Of a stretch of DNA of 64,000 bases, positions 24,903 through 37,128 are shown piece after piece. Source of the stretch: Alisma plantago-aquatica (Eukaryota; Streptophyta; Magnoliopsida; Alismatales; Alismataceae); NCBI GenBank assembly GCA_963693085.1, contig OY856412.1, positions 344,115,457 to 344,179,456 of the forward strand, given 5' to 3'. A program made the position numbers and the translations under genes. Numbering within the stretch: position 1 is the first letter of the stretch; every line of letters starts with the position of its first letter. Below the pieces are notes generated by a model. That model saw only the letters and a list, made by a program, of their open reading frames with translations. It made no database searches and was not told where the DNA came from.

Positions 24903-25737
24903 GCTATCGACCGGCGTTACGTGTGAAAGCATGTCGGGCGATAGAAAATATGCAGGTCATGTAAGCCCGATAAGCGGCTCGGTAAGAGATATTGGCGTCG
25001 GGCAACAGGGTTATCGGCCGATAAACGTGTCGGTCTACAATCCTATCGGGCGACAAGCCATGTCGTTTGGTAAGAAAACAACAAGTCGGCCGATACGCTT
25101 CGCACGATACACAACCTGTGCCGGGCGAGAGAAAACTTGTCGGGCAAAAGGTGTGTCGGGCTATACCCTTGCTCTCAGGAGGCATCGCTCGTTACCAGGG
25201 CGAAGGCAAGATGGCCAACACACAAGCAAAAGGGAGGATCAAAACATGCGTTCCAGGTGGCAAAAAAGGAGAAAATGATAGCCCGACACGAAGAAACCTC
25301 CACGCTATTTATAGAGAACCCAGCTGGGGGTAAAACGGGCAAAACATGGCACGCGTCAGGCGTTTTAGTCACGCAATTCCCGAGACGCGCAGTCCCATCG
25401 GGCAGTCCAAGGGTCATCCGCTGCCCTTGCGACGCTCGGGGCGAGGCTGCCCGATACAAGCGGTTCTGCGCCCAGCTGGTTGACACGGTAGAAAAGCGGG
25501 CGGTCAAAAGGCCAAAACTAAACCTGGGTGAAGTAAAAAGGCCATTGCAGGGTAAAACATCATTGGTATAGAGAAGGATCTCCTACCTCAGATGATATTA
25601 CTCCTCAATGCTCCGCAAAACACAGTGGTGGCCCATAAAACAAAAAGAGTCAGCACACGTGCGCATGCACTGACTCGGGCCTTATTACAGTCCATAATGT
25701 TTGTTTTTACAAAGAAAAGAAATGCATCCTAATCTAT

Positions 25738-27087
25738 GACTCGGGCTGCCTCCCGAGGAGCGCTGAAGTTTCCGTCGCCAGCTCGACCGGTGTAGGCTCT
25801 TCGGTTGTACCCACATCCAGCAAGTCAATCTCTGCTTTCCTGACAAAAGCTTCGTCTTCATAAAACCTTTTCACTCTGTGCCCGTTCACCTTGAAGGTCA
25901 TCCTTGTCACGGAGCTCCATCATTCCTGATGGGTATATCTTTGACATAGAAAACGGTCCCGACCATCTTGTCTGTAATTTCCCAGGAAAAAGACGGATGG
26001 AGGACTTGAATAACAAGACCTTATCCCCTTCGCTCACATCCTTTCTCCTAAGGTGGGCATCATGCCACATTTTTGTTCTTTCCTTGTAGATCTTTGCATT
26101 CTCGTAGGTGTGAATCCTCATCTCTTCGAGCTCTTGAAGCTGCAAAAACCTCTTTTCTCCTGCTTTGTCTAGGTCCATATTTAGGAACTTGATCGCCCAA
26201 AGGGCCTTGTGTTCTAGTTCCAAAGGCAGATGGCATGATTTTCCGTATATAAGACGGTAGGGGGTGGTTCCAATGGGCATCTTGTAAGCAGTACGGTGGG
26301 CCCATAATGCGTCGTCAAGTTTCATAGACCTGTCTTTCCGCGTGCGGCTGACAATCTTTTCTAAGATCTGCTTGATCTGTCTGTTTGAGACCTCTACCTG
26401 CCCTGACGTCTGTGGGTGGTAGGGCGTAGCGATCTTATGCTTTACTCCATACTTACGTAGGAGCGCTTCGAACTGCCTTTCTCCGAAGTGCGACCCGTCG
26501 TCGCTTATTACGGTGCACGGTACACCGAAATGGGGAAAGATGGTCTTCTCGAAAAGCTTGATAACCAACTTGGCGTCGCATGTTTGGGTGGCTACCGCCT
26601 CTACCCACTTCGATACATAATCTACTGCCACTAGTATGTATTGATACCCCTGGGATGGGGGAAATGGCCCCATGTAATCAATCCCCCATACGTCAAATAT
26701 TTCCACTTCGATCCATCTTGCCATCAGCATTTCATTCCTCCGCCCAATATTTCTCATTGACTGGCACTCTTTGCAAACCTTTACAAATCGTGCAACATCT
26801 TTAAATAAGGAGGGCCAGTAGAAACCTGATTGTAGCACTTTCACCGCTGTTCTTTCGCTACCCAGGTGTCCACCATAGGGGGAGGCGTGGCATCCCTTCA
26901 GGATATCAGCGGTTTCTTCTTCTGGGATGCATCTCCTGTACAAGTTGTCTGTGCATCCTATGAACAGGAGAGGATCATCCCAGTAATAATTCTTGGCATC
27001 CGCGAATAGCTTCTTGTTTTGATTGTAGGTGATGTCAGGAGGCAGCTCTCCACAAGCAAGGAAGTTGCAGATGTCTGCAAACCAGGG
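25738..27087 (-). pseudogene. Athila integrase
   Basis: The main frame is 25858-26943 (361 codons), with in-frame sequence upstream to a TAG at about 27088 ([14 protein letters not shown], then [11 protein letters not shown]). The zinc-binding part has GGHLGSERT and CKECQSM. The catalytic core keeps all three acidic residues: D in [11 protein letters not shown] in [10 protein letters not shown] and E in [12 protein letters not shown] frameshift near 25900 moves the C-terminal [17 protein letters not shown] into another frame ending about 25738. Integrase joins the cDNA ends to the genome. The core looks complete, but the gene has no intact frame from gag-pol. Confidence 0.85.
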
Positions 27088-28398
27088 CTAACCTTCTTCT
27101 TGAGTTTTAGCCATCATAAGAGCTTCATCGGCAAAGTCGTCGTCGATTTGTGGCCCTCTCTGTCTCTCAGCCACTATCCTCGATAGGTGGTCTGCGACCA
27201 CATTTTCCGCGCCCTTCTTGTCGATAATTTCATGATCAAACTCTTGGAGCAACAAGGCCCATCTCAACAATCTGGGCTTTGTGTCTTTCTTTTGCATTAA
27301 GTATTTTATTGCCCCATGATCTGTGTATACTTTGACCTTTGATCCGACGAGATACGACCTGAACTTGTCAAACGCGAAGACGTGCGTAGCAAATCACATG
27401 GTGCCTTTTATCTTTCTTTTGCCCCAGGACTGCTCCAACAGCGTAGTCGCTAGCGTCGCATATTAGCTCAAAGGGTAAACCCCAATCTGGCGCTTGAAGG
27501 ATAGGTGGTGATACTAAAGCATTTTTTAGGGCCTGAAAAGCAATGAGACAATCGTTAGAGAAAACAAATTCAGCATCTTTTACCAGAAGTTTGGACACTG
27601 GTTTGGAAATCTTTGAGAAGTCCTTGATGAATCTTCGGTAATATCCGGCGTGCCTGAGGAAGCTTCTTATCCCCGTGACGGATTTTGGTGGAGGAAGCTT
27701 AGATATAGCTTCGACTTTGCTGGTATGCACCTCGATCCCACGCCTTGAGATCTTATGCCCTAGAACGATGCCCTCCCGCACCATGAAATGACATTTTTCC
27801 CAGTTCAGGACCAGGCTGTTTTCCTCGCACCTTTGAAGTACTAACGACAGATTCCTCAGACAGCTATCGAAGTCCTTTCCATAGACAGAGAAATCGTCCA
27901 TGAAAACTTCCACGATGTCTTCTAGAAAATCTGAGAACATTGATATCATGCATCTTTGAAAGGTGGCGGGGGCGTTGCAGAGTCTGAAGGGCATCCTTCT
28001 AAAGGCATAAGTGCTGTAAAGGTAGGTGAACGTCGTTTTCTCTTGGTCGTCGGGTAAGATGGGTACCTGGTAAAATCCTGAAAAGCCATCAAGAAAACAA
28101 AAATAATCGTGATGCACTAATCTTTCAAGAACTTGGTCAATAAAAGGTAGCGGAAAATGATCCTTTTTGTAGCCTGATTTAGCTTTCGGTAATCAATGCA
28201 CATTCACCAACCGGTAACGGTCCTTACCGGCACCTCGTCACCCTTCTCACCCTTAACCACAGTCATTCCGCCTTTCTTGGGTACTATGTGGATCGGGCTT
28301 ACCCAATTGCTTTCGCTAATTGAATAAATGATCCCTGCGTCCCTAAGCTTTATTACCTCTTTCTTGATGACCTCCTTGAGCATCTGATTCAGCTTCCT
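27088..28398 (-). pseudogene. Athila reverse transcriptase and RNase H, broken
   Basis: The frame opens after a TAG at the protease boundary and reads KKEVIKLRDAGIIYSIS and SNWVSPIHIVPKKGG. It hits a TGA inside the TGW-MCIDYRK block near 28210, then a 1-nt frameshift near 28170. The main RT frame 27368-28117 contains VFMDDFSVYG, the catalytic Asp pair, and LGHKISRRGIEV. RNase H begins LICDASDYAVGAVLGQ. Just after ICYA a deletion of roughly 60 bp joins it to FAFDKF, removing part of RNase H, and 27088-27297 holds the rest, ending VVADHLSRI. With at least four lesions it cannot work. Confidence 0.85.
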
Positions 28399-29358
28399 CT
28401 AGGGTTGGGCCAGAGGCTTGGCAGACTCATCCAAGTTGATGCGATGCATGCAAAGGGCAGGGCTAAGGCCTTTGATATCATCTACGGAATATCCTATAGC
28501 CCCCCTATGGAGTCTTAACTCCTCAAGGAGCCGGTCTAGCTGATTTCTTGAAAGATCGGCTTTTACGATGACTGGGTTCCTCTGTTCTTCATCTAAAACT
28601 TCGTACTTCAGTCCTTCAGGCAACACTTTTAAATCCGGCTTTGCTCTGGGTGTCTCCTCCTGAGGTTCTCCCTCAAGGGAGGCATACTTCGCAGAGTTCG
28701 CCTCCTCCTCTTCTTCTTGCAAGTCTTTGTCAGAAAGGTTGAAAAGGTCGAGATGCCTCACGACCTCAGGATCTTTGAGGTCGGGATCCTGACAGCTTAT
28801 TGCCCTTGCGAGGGGGTCCACTGTCCGGATATCCTCCTCTATTTCCTCGCAGAATTTATTGTAACTATCCGCAAAACAGGCCGATTCAGACAGGGATGGA
28901 CCTCTCATGATCTCCTTCATCTTGAAGTCCATGTGGTTGTTTCCAACCCTCAAGGTGATTATCCCTTCAGAGACATCAATCAGCGCCCTCCCTGTTGCCA
29001 AGAAAGGGCGTCCGAAGATGATCGGACATCTGGGATCTTCAGCTGTGTCGATGACGACGATGTCACAGGGAATAAAGAAATCACCGACCCTAATCGGCAC
29101 ATCTTCGACAATGCCAACAGGTCTTTTGAAGGAGTGATCCGCCAGTTCAATCCGCATATTGGTTCGAACCATGTCGGTCAAACCCATCCTTTGCGCGAAA
29201 CTTAAGGGCGTGAGGTTGATGCTTTCTCCCAAGTCCGCTAGACCCTTCCGCTCGACATTGTCCCCGATGGAGAATGGGATTGTGAACGCTCCGGGATCCC
29301 TTCTCTTAGTTGGCAAGCTGGGCTTTACGAAGGCAGAGGAAGTAGAGGCTAGGTACAC
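28399..29358 (-). pseudogene. Athila aspartic protease and linker
   Basis: A 319-codon frame. The protease part starts with RRDPGAFTIPFSIGD and has the active-site loop ADLGESINLTP; the usual residue after D-L-G is Ala or Ser, so the Glu is unusual and may be inactivating. FGRPFLATGRALIDV matches the second half of the domain. The linker to RT is acidic (QEEEEEANSAKYA). A stop separates it from gag (29368) and a TAG from RT (28396). Confidence 0.8.
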
Positions 29359-29370
29359 TGTCTCTATCCT

Positions 29371-30012
29371 TCATCCCCTTCTTTTCTTCATTATTAGATC
29401 TTTGAGAAACTTGGCGTATGTGGGCATCTCCTCCAAAGCGTCAAGGAAGGGGACTTCAAGATGCAGCTTCCTGATCGAGTCCATGAACCTTTCGTGCCGC
29501 TTTTTCAGATTTGCCTTGATTAGCTTGTACGGGAATGGTATCCTGGGAGCATAAGGATTCCTCCCACCAGATGGCTCATCGGACGGTCTCGGCGCAGGCT
29601 CTTGGGCTTTTGCAGGCCTACCTCCGCCTCCTGCTGGAATAGCATCCTTGGGCCCTTGCTCAGGTTCCGGTGGGGCTTCATCAGCGCGCTCTACCGTCTT
29701 TCCTGATCTAAGCACTGCCATTACTGCAGTTTCAGGGTGAGGGAGCGTTTTTCCTGTAGGGTTATTCATCAGAGCAGCCATCTGAGACAGCCGTTGATCG
29801 ACCTCCCATTGGCGCATCTGCAGACTCGCCATCTGGTGTTGCATGGAATTCAGAGATCCAGGGTTGGTAGACGTCCCCTGTACCAACTGGTTGATAATGG
29901 TGTCCTGTCTTTTTATGTAGGCAGAAAGCTGACCAACCCAATTAGGCCGGGTCGCCCTCTCGCTTTGGCTCTGCCATTCGCCCTCAGAAAGGGGTTGCTC
30001 ACAACGAGGCAT
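29371..30012 (-). pseudogene. C-terminal part of Athila gag
   Basis: A 213-codon frame ending PFLDALEEMPTYAKFLKDLIMKKRRG, the conserved end of Athila gag. The centre is rich in Q, P and G. The N-terminal retrotransposon gag domain and any zinc knuckle are missing: only about 210 bp separate this start from the primer-binding site, so the 5' half of gag was deleted. Confidence 0.75.
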
Positions 30013-30226
30013 GGTATCAAGGCTCGGTGGAGCAGGTTACAGCTTTGCAGGGTACCTGAAATATCACGAGAAATCAAGTTAGAACACATAGTTATTTGGT
30101 TCCGGCAAAGAATAATGCTTAAAAAAAAAGGAAAATAAAAAGAGGTGCTGTCAAGCCTATTTCTAAGCTTGAGGCACGGGAGTGTAGTTAGTGGCTTCGG
30201 ATTCGTCAACAGTGCCATTTGCCTTG

Positions 30227-30244
30227 TCCCCGGCAACGGCGCTA
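30227..30244 (-). other. Primer-binding site, tRNA-Asp
   Basis: Plus-strand TCCCCGGCAACGGCGCTA equals the 3' end of plant tRNA-Asp with one mismatch next to the terminal A. It is six bases from the 5' LTR, as expected for Athila. Confidence 0.9.
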
Positions 30245-30250
30245 GAAAGT

Positions 30251-32062
30251 TGACCGGCCTAAATCGCGCGTCCTAAAATTGGTGGCACATTTGAGGTAGT
30301 CGAGCCTTCACATTTATAACCTGAATCCTTCTAGGCCCCCGCAACTTTGTTTACGGGGTCGAAGTAGTCATACGGGGTCAAACACAGGGACAAGGTGGGT
30401 CGTGTTGACGACTCTGAATCGACACTCTACACTCCGGTGGGTATAAAGAGATATTAAAGTTCCCCGAAGGGGAACAACAAGCTGTCATGATTAAATCAAA
30501 GAAAACTATCTCCAACTGGAGTTACAAGAAAGATTAAGATTTTGTCATTTAGCAGTTTTTAGGAATTTTCATGCAACTAAAAATAGAAAGATAAACTGCA
30601 GTTTAAGGCGTAATGCAAAGGATAAGACTTCAGTAAGACAAGCGGTAGAAGTAACACTCTGCACCCCTCCTCTCAGAGCGGGTGCCTCTAACCAAGCTTC
30701 AACTCCCCTCTCGAGGTTGCTGGGCTCAATTTAGAGTGGAATGATACTAAAACAACTCCGTTCCGGGCACTCTCGTACTCCAGAACCAGACCAAACACTA
30801 GAGCCACAACCCAACTCTCGAAGTAGTTGCGACGGGAAAGACGATTCGGTTATTAAGCGAAACACGATCCAAAACATGTAAGCTAGAGTTCAGATATCCA
30901 ACACAGCAGTTACCCAATCATAAGGCACCAGGCATTAAACAAATAGCAATTAATCATTTCTATTTCCATAAGCAATAAGGGTCTTAATACAATGCATAAG
31001 CTAAGAATTTAAATAACAGAATTAAAGATAGATGTCGCCTTCTTGATGTAGAAGAATGACAGACTACTGTAGCTCTCCTGCCCAATACCGGTCAGGAGCC
31101 GAGCCCGATACGGCAGTGTCGGGCGGCACCCCCTCTCGGGAAGCGCCGACTGACGACTGACTGATACCGCTCAAGGACCCTGGCCGATACACTCATGTCG
31201 GGCGGCGCACCCTCTCGGGCGGCACGCATGACGGGCGGAGCGTATCGGTTTCGATATCGTGTCGGGCAAAGAGCTACGAGTCTACTGTCGGGCACTCGTG
31301 TCACGCATCTACATCGGCTGATATCGGCTCCCAGTGTCGCCCGATACAGTCCTAGGTGAACCAGTCCCCTCCCTCTCGGGATGAGGAAGAGCTCACCTAG
31401 TGTCGCCCGGTACGAACACTGGAGCACGATACACCTGCTCTCGCAGCCTCCTCCGAAGATCACTCGACTGTCCGAAACCTGAAGTGGCCAAGCTTGTCCG
31501 AACTGTCAAAACTGTCTTTTCGGCTTCTTGTAGCTTCTATTTATAGGCGGCGGTTGAAGGAGTTATGGTGCTGGAAACGCCACGTAGCTCCCTTATACGT
31601 CGGTCGATGGATGTGGACGGCCGATATAGGTATGTCTCGGCACGAGGCGCTGGCTATCGGTCACGTGGCTGGCGGCACGCCTGCCGGTGGGTGGTTGTGT
31701 CGCCCGACGAGTTGGTCGTCGATGCGCCTTTGGCTCCCTGTCGGGTAGACGGTATGTCGGCCGACACGTCCTTCTTGTACATCGCCCTTCTCCGCCGATC
31801 ATTCTTGTGTCGCCCAGCTCCTGTCAGGCTGGGTTGTATCGGGCGTCAGGAAGGTCGAGACATGCTTAGACTTATTGTGGGCCGGAATCGGCCTTATTGC
31901 ACAAAAATAAGGAAAACTCTGTAGAAGATAGGAAAAATTGGAATAAGAGTGTTGCTTGGCCAATTATTGTGAAAATGCTAATAAATTAGAGGAAAATAGC
32001 AGAAAAGGGTAGTTTTGATAACAGAATAAAGGGCAAAAACGTCACAAAATTTGGTGTTATCA
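30251..32062 (-). repeat. 5' LTR of the Athila element
   Basis: 1,812 bp with TG...CA ends. The minus-strand TATAAATA at 31538-31545 probably marks the promoter driving gag-pol leftwards. GC-rich with repeated TGTCGGGC words, as in the other LTR. Confidence 0.95.
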
Positions 32063-32639
32063 TGTATATTTTTCATTTGCAGGTTTATCATCTCTGATCT
32101 ATGCTCAGGTTGAAGGAATCTCTTATGAAAAGCTGCGTATGTCAGCCTAGTGGAAAAGAGATCAATGCAGAAGCGTTCTATTATCATTCCAATATGAGTT
32201 TTGGGGATCGGATAGGCCTGCTCTTGGTTGTATGTACTTCCAGAATCACTTTTCCTATGTGTAGATTCCGTATGGCTTTTCAGCAATGAAGATGTTCGGA
32301 TTGCTCCAAAAAAAAACCCAACCATATGGATTGACTTATAATTATATAGATTACATGTGTTAAAAAAATAATACCAATATCTCACATAGATCATGAGATA
32401 TAGCAATATATCATCGAACGATTGCTGTAATTTCTGCAACTTACTATTGATTAGATAAAACACAAATTCTTTCATTGGATGATCTATGAATATCATATGT
32501 TGCTGATTTTTGGTACACATCTTATCTAAGTAGTATACACCACATCCATAAGGTTGGATAGTGTATTTTAATTTTACAATTATCATAAATGAAGGTAGGT
32601 ACATGTAAGCTAAATGTACTCGGGTACACAATTCTTTTA

Positions 32640-33420
<781 letters not shown>

Positions 33421-34468
33421 TTAAAACTGGCTTAGATCCTAATCCAATGGTGTTTGCCTATCGAGACCCTATTTTTGCAAAATCCTATCCATTGATCTGC
33501 ATTGTTATAATAGTAATAGACCCCATGTAAAATATGACCCCATTTGAATCAATGTAAGTCACTCATCTGAGGACAACAAAATTGACACACAAAACTAATT
33601 TGAAATGTATGATTTTTACCTCCATTAGGTGCATGACCTATCAGCGTCCAAATGATCTCAAAATTTTAAATAGGATGTTCTTAATATATTTAAGAAAATC
33701 AACAATTTCAATTTTTAGAATACCTTTTTTTTACGGAAAATAATTGAGATGTATAGCAACTACACTCCAATGTATTCCAACTAAAAAAATATATCAGTTG
33801 ATATCCATTATTAAACTAAAAATACAATCTAATTATCCAAGTTTACTTATTAATAGAATCAAGTACATAACAAAATATTTTATTACCTATGAATGCACAA
33901 AGACAAAAGATAAAATGCAGAGAGAATGATTTATTACATTCCTTCCCCTTTTTTTTATGAATGCACAAAGAAAAAATGAGGAGAGAATGATTTATTACCT
34001 TCCTTCCCCTTTTTTCTTTATGAATGCACAAAGACAAAAGGAATGTACATACTCGATCTCTATCATCTATACACCAAGGGAGCCTGTATTACTTTGTTGT
34101 TAAGGCAGTTAGATTTACTACGGTTGATCGCTATTATACATCTTGTTCCATCCGATCTGAACCACTGATCTATCTCAAAACACCCAAATAAAAAATAATT
34201 TGATATTTTTATCACTCAATTATGTGCGTCACGCCTGGAACATGATCCTAGAACAGAGAATTCGATGTTGTCGTTAAGGTGGTCACCGTGACACATTGAG
34301 TTGAGAAATAGACTTACAAAGTAGACCAATTGTGCGATAATTTTTTGAAATGCTTCAATTCTCGCTTCTAGAATGTCCCTTCCTTTAAGGTTTATAATTT
34401 TAACGAATTTTCTATTTTGTTGTAGTTATTGTAGAACAAACTTTGTCGATTATAAAATGGCAGCTTAC
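33421..34468. other. No gene; contains a three-copy minisatellite
   Basis: AT-rich unique-looking DNA. At about 33885-34040 the segment TATGAATGCACAAAGA with a following GAGAGAATGATTTATTAC is repeated three times at 60-70 bp spacing. Copy B has the same three copies with different spacers (about 48995-49140). Nothing else is recognised. It ends at the poly(T) of the LINE. Confidence 0.6.
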
Positions 34469-36277
34469 TTTTTTTTTTGGGGAAGCCAGGAGGCTATTTT
34501 ATTTATCTTGCCCTCCTCTTGCAAGCCAATACGGGAAGTAGTTACAAACTTTTAAATTGTTGCAGAAAATAAATTTTGAGGTACTAACTCCAATACATTT
34601 ATCTATATTTAAGATATTTGCAATACATTCAGGTGGTCTGTGCAAATCAAAGAACCCGTCTGGTAGATTTTGAAACTGCTTTGCTGCCTTGTCCGCCATC
34701 TAATTGCACTCTCTTGGACTGAATTGAATACTCCAACCTTGATGGTCATCTAAAACTTTCTTGATCTTGGTTAAGAGTCTCTGATACCTTGGGTAATGCT
34801 CCTTATCTGAATTAATCATATCCACTAAAATCTTATAGTTTGTTTCGAGGATGAGATCTGAGATACCATTCCTTCTTGCTATCTCAAAGGCAATATCAGC
34901 TCCTACAATTTCCGCATGAGTGGCTGAACTCGCCTTGGTACTTCTGACATGTCCGTCTATCCAGCATCCTTTGAAATCCCATTCTATAATAGCTATTGTG
35001 GCCTTGTCTGGTTTCCAAGCCGCATCGGTGTTTATTTTGATGTTTCCTTGTAGTGGCTTTCTCCAATGTTCTTCATTTCCACTTACCTGGTTTGCAGGGT
35101 TACTACTCCATGCCTTATCTATAAGTTGAAGTTCATTAGTTATTCTTTGTATTTGTCTCTCCACAGTTGTGGTTTGGTTCTCAAACACCTACTGGTTTCG
35201 GCCCCCCAGATTATCCAACATGTGACTAGTAGGCGTTTCCTCTTGTTGGGCTCCTTCTGCATCTGCCTAATGATCCATTGTTTTCCTTCTAGTTGAAAAA
35301 AGTCGATGAGTTCATCACCGTTCAGACTATTTGTCCACACTTCCCTAGCACATGCACAATCTCTAAGAGCATGACTGAGGGTTTCCTCATGTTCTCGGCA
35401 TCTAGTACAAGTAGCATCAGTTGCAATCTATCTCCTGACCCACTTGTTGTTGGTTAAGATAGTGTCGTGCATAAGAAGCCAACCAAACATTTTGAATTTT
35501 ACTGGCATTTTAATCTTCCACAGCTTATCCCATTCCCCGTGTACAGCTAGCACCCATTCCTTCCTCAGAATGTTGTATGCAGACTTTGTGGTGAACTTGC
35601 CGTTGGAAGTCCCAGTCCATACTCTCACGTATGATTTCATATCACCTACTGGAGGCTCTATCTTGAGAATTTTGTTTACGACCTGTTGTGGCAGCCAATC
35701 CTCGAGGAACTCCCTATCCCAATGCCCATTATCAAGAACAACACTTCCTACGATCATAACCCTGATGGGTTCAGGTACTTCACGCCTTGCTACCTTGATC
35801 AGTTTCAGGTTAGGCTCTACCCATTCATCCTCCCCAAAGAAAATGTTGTTTCCATTAAAAGGCATCAAGAAAGAATTGTTTGTGATCAGTTGCTTACATT
35901 TTAGAGTAGCAACGGCTAATCTGGAAAGGTTAAATGTTTTTCCTGCCATAAACCTCTTGTAATTCTCCCTTATATGACCACACCAGGTAGTACTCCTATT
36001 AGAGACTAAGTCCCATGCATTCTTAGCAATCAAAGTAGTATTCCACTCTCGCATAGACTTAACCCCAAGTCCTCCTAGTCCTTTATGACAAGTGACTTTG
36101 TTCCACGCTACTAGGGACATTGGATGAGTCTTGTGTCCTCCCTCCATAGAAATCTGCGTATACATCCATCTATCCGGTCACACAACCCCACTGGTAGAGA
36201 TAACGTCTGCATCGTATAGGCTGGGATGGTCTCTAAAACGGATTTTGCGAGGCAGTCCTTCCGGCTAGTGATAGGCA
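34469..36277 (-). pseudogene. 3' part of a LINE, copy A: zf-RVT and RNase H
   Basis: On the minus strand the frame 35428-36165 carries the end of the reverse transcriptase region and the zinc-binding domain (KFTTKSAYNILRKEW, WKIKMPVKFKMFGWLLMHD, NNKWVRR). A TAG follows, then C-x2-C (TCTRCREHEETLSHALRDC). After a frameshift near 35150 comes a plant-type RNase H (KINTDAAWKPD, SATHAEIVGADIAFEIA, LMADKAA); the usual third acidic residue is Asn in LILETNYK. The poly(A) tail is the T-run at 34469-34478. The 5' side is cut by CACTA-2 at 36278 and is not repeated in this copy because of the duplication junction. Confidence 0.85.
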
Positions 36278-37127
36278 CACTAGTAGAAATGGGGCTACTT
36301 TCAACGGTACTAGCTATCCAATCTGAACTGCCATGGACGGAGGTAGTTGTTCATTATATTCCAACCGTCAAATGCAGCCCGTTCTCTGCAGCCCCGTTAA
36401 TATCACTACCGCATTGGACGGGTTTGATGAATTCAACAACACTAGCCGACCAATCCGGTCCAAGTCCATGTAAATTAATAATATATAAAAAAAGTCAGAT
36501 TTGATGGTACAAACTGTCGTTCAAGTTGGCAATTTACTGATTAGTATATTCTCAAATATCATAGTATTGCACATATTGTCAGTTTCATTACTAATCATAT
36601 TTTACAAACTAATTCTTTTTCTTGATACCAATTTACAGTTGCATCTAATGTTTTATCATGCTCATGTATCACATACGAAAGATTACCAATGTCATCAACA
36701 TAATTCTATTCCAGAATTTTTTTCATGCCATAACATTGATAACAAGATGCTTTCTCGTGTACCATACACAAATTATATTCCAGCACTTAATCAAATCCGC
36801 AAAATAAAATGTGTCTCTTTCAAACAACTAAATGGAAACATACATTGTCAAATTACAGCACACTCGGCGTGTTCTGAAATCATAAAGTAACATATAATAG
36901 TTATACACACCCCCTTCTTGTTGATATGCCATATATGAATGAGAAAATAACTGCAATGTTGTTTCCATCCAGCCATTACAAGTCTTTAGGGCACCCATAT
37001 AGTAACAGTTCTGAAAATGAACTTGCTGATTAACGTCCAAACGTTATCTAAAATTTGTATATGTTGTGGGAGAGTTGGCTGGTGAGCTGCTTCATATAGA
37101 GATCATCATGATGATTTGTATTCATTT
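36278..37127. mobile_element. 850-bp end of CACTA-2, copy A (truncated)
   Basis: It begins CACTAGTAGAAATGGGGCTA right after the GCA target triplet (36275-36277) in the LINE. It is colinear with the first 850 bp of the full element at 51380, then stops at the duplication junction. Near the end are CCGTC and GGACGG words, the likely subterminal repeats. No coding. Confidence 0.9.
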
Positions 37128-37128
37128 G

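Larger units (their letters stand above)
21566..25737 (-). other. 3' non-coding region of Athila, with nested solo LTR
   Basis: About 4.2 kb between the end of integrase and the polypurine tract, of which 1.6 kb is the solo LTR. Athila elements can carry an env-like ORF here, but I find no credible frame. 22017-22056 is a short (AT)n array. The parts flanking the solo LTR (23130-23275 and 24908-25450) are full of TGTCGGGC/GCCCGATA words like those of the LTR, so the motif family extends beyond the LTR. Confidence 0.7.
19737..32062 (-). mobile_element. Athila-lineage Ty3/gypsy LTR retrotransposon, 12.3 kb
   Basis: Two 1,812-bp LTRs (19737-21548 and 30251-32062) with TG...CA ends are flanked by the 5-bp TSD TGTAT (19732-19736 and 32063-32067). 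Copy B shows the uninserted site with a single TGTAT. Element sense is minus: 5' LTR on the right, tRNA-Asp primer site at 30227-30244, then gag remnant, protease, RT, RNase H, integrase, a long 3' non-coding region with a nested solo LTR, and the polypurine tract at 21549-21565. The tRNA-Asp site, the long LTRs, the KRRDPGAFTIP protease entry and the absence of a chromodomain point to Athila. Most of gag is missing and pol carries several stops and frameshifts, so the copy is dead. Confidence 0.95.
19119..32312 (+). mobile_element. Poly(A) retroposon, copy A, interrupted by Athila
   Basis: An 864-bp sequence in copy B (46556-47419) is here split at 19736 by the Athila element and resumes at 32068. 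It ends in an A-run and is bounded by the 12-bp direct repeat AAAACCCAACCA (19107-19118 and 32313-32324), the signature of LINE-driven insertion. The 5' 600 bp is GC-rich with CT-rich tracts. No protein domain is recognisable. It could be a SINE-like element, a 5'-truncated LINE tail or a retrocopy of an unknown transcript. Confidence 0.7.

Noticed and set aside
28717..29554. Plus-strand ORFs opposite the Athila protease
   Set aside because: Shadow frames of the minus-strand protease; no homology of their own.
35444..35962. 172-codon plus-strand ORF and its copy at 50545-51078
   Set aside because: Antisense shadow of the LINE coding region.
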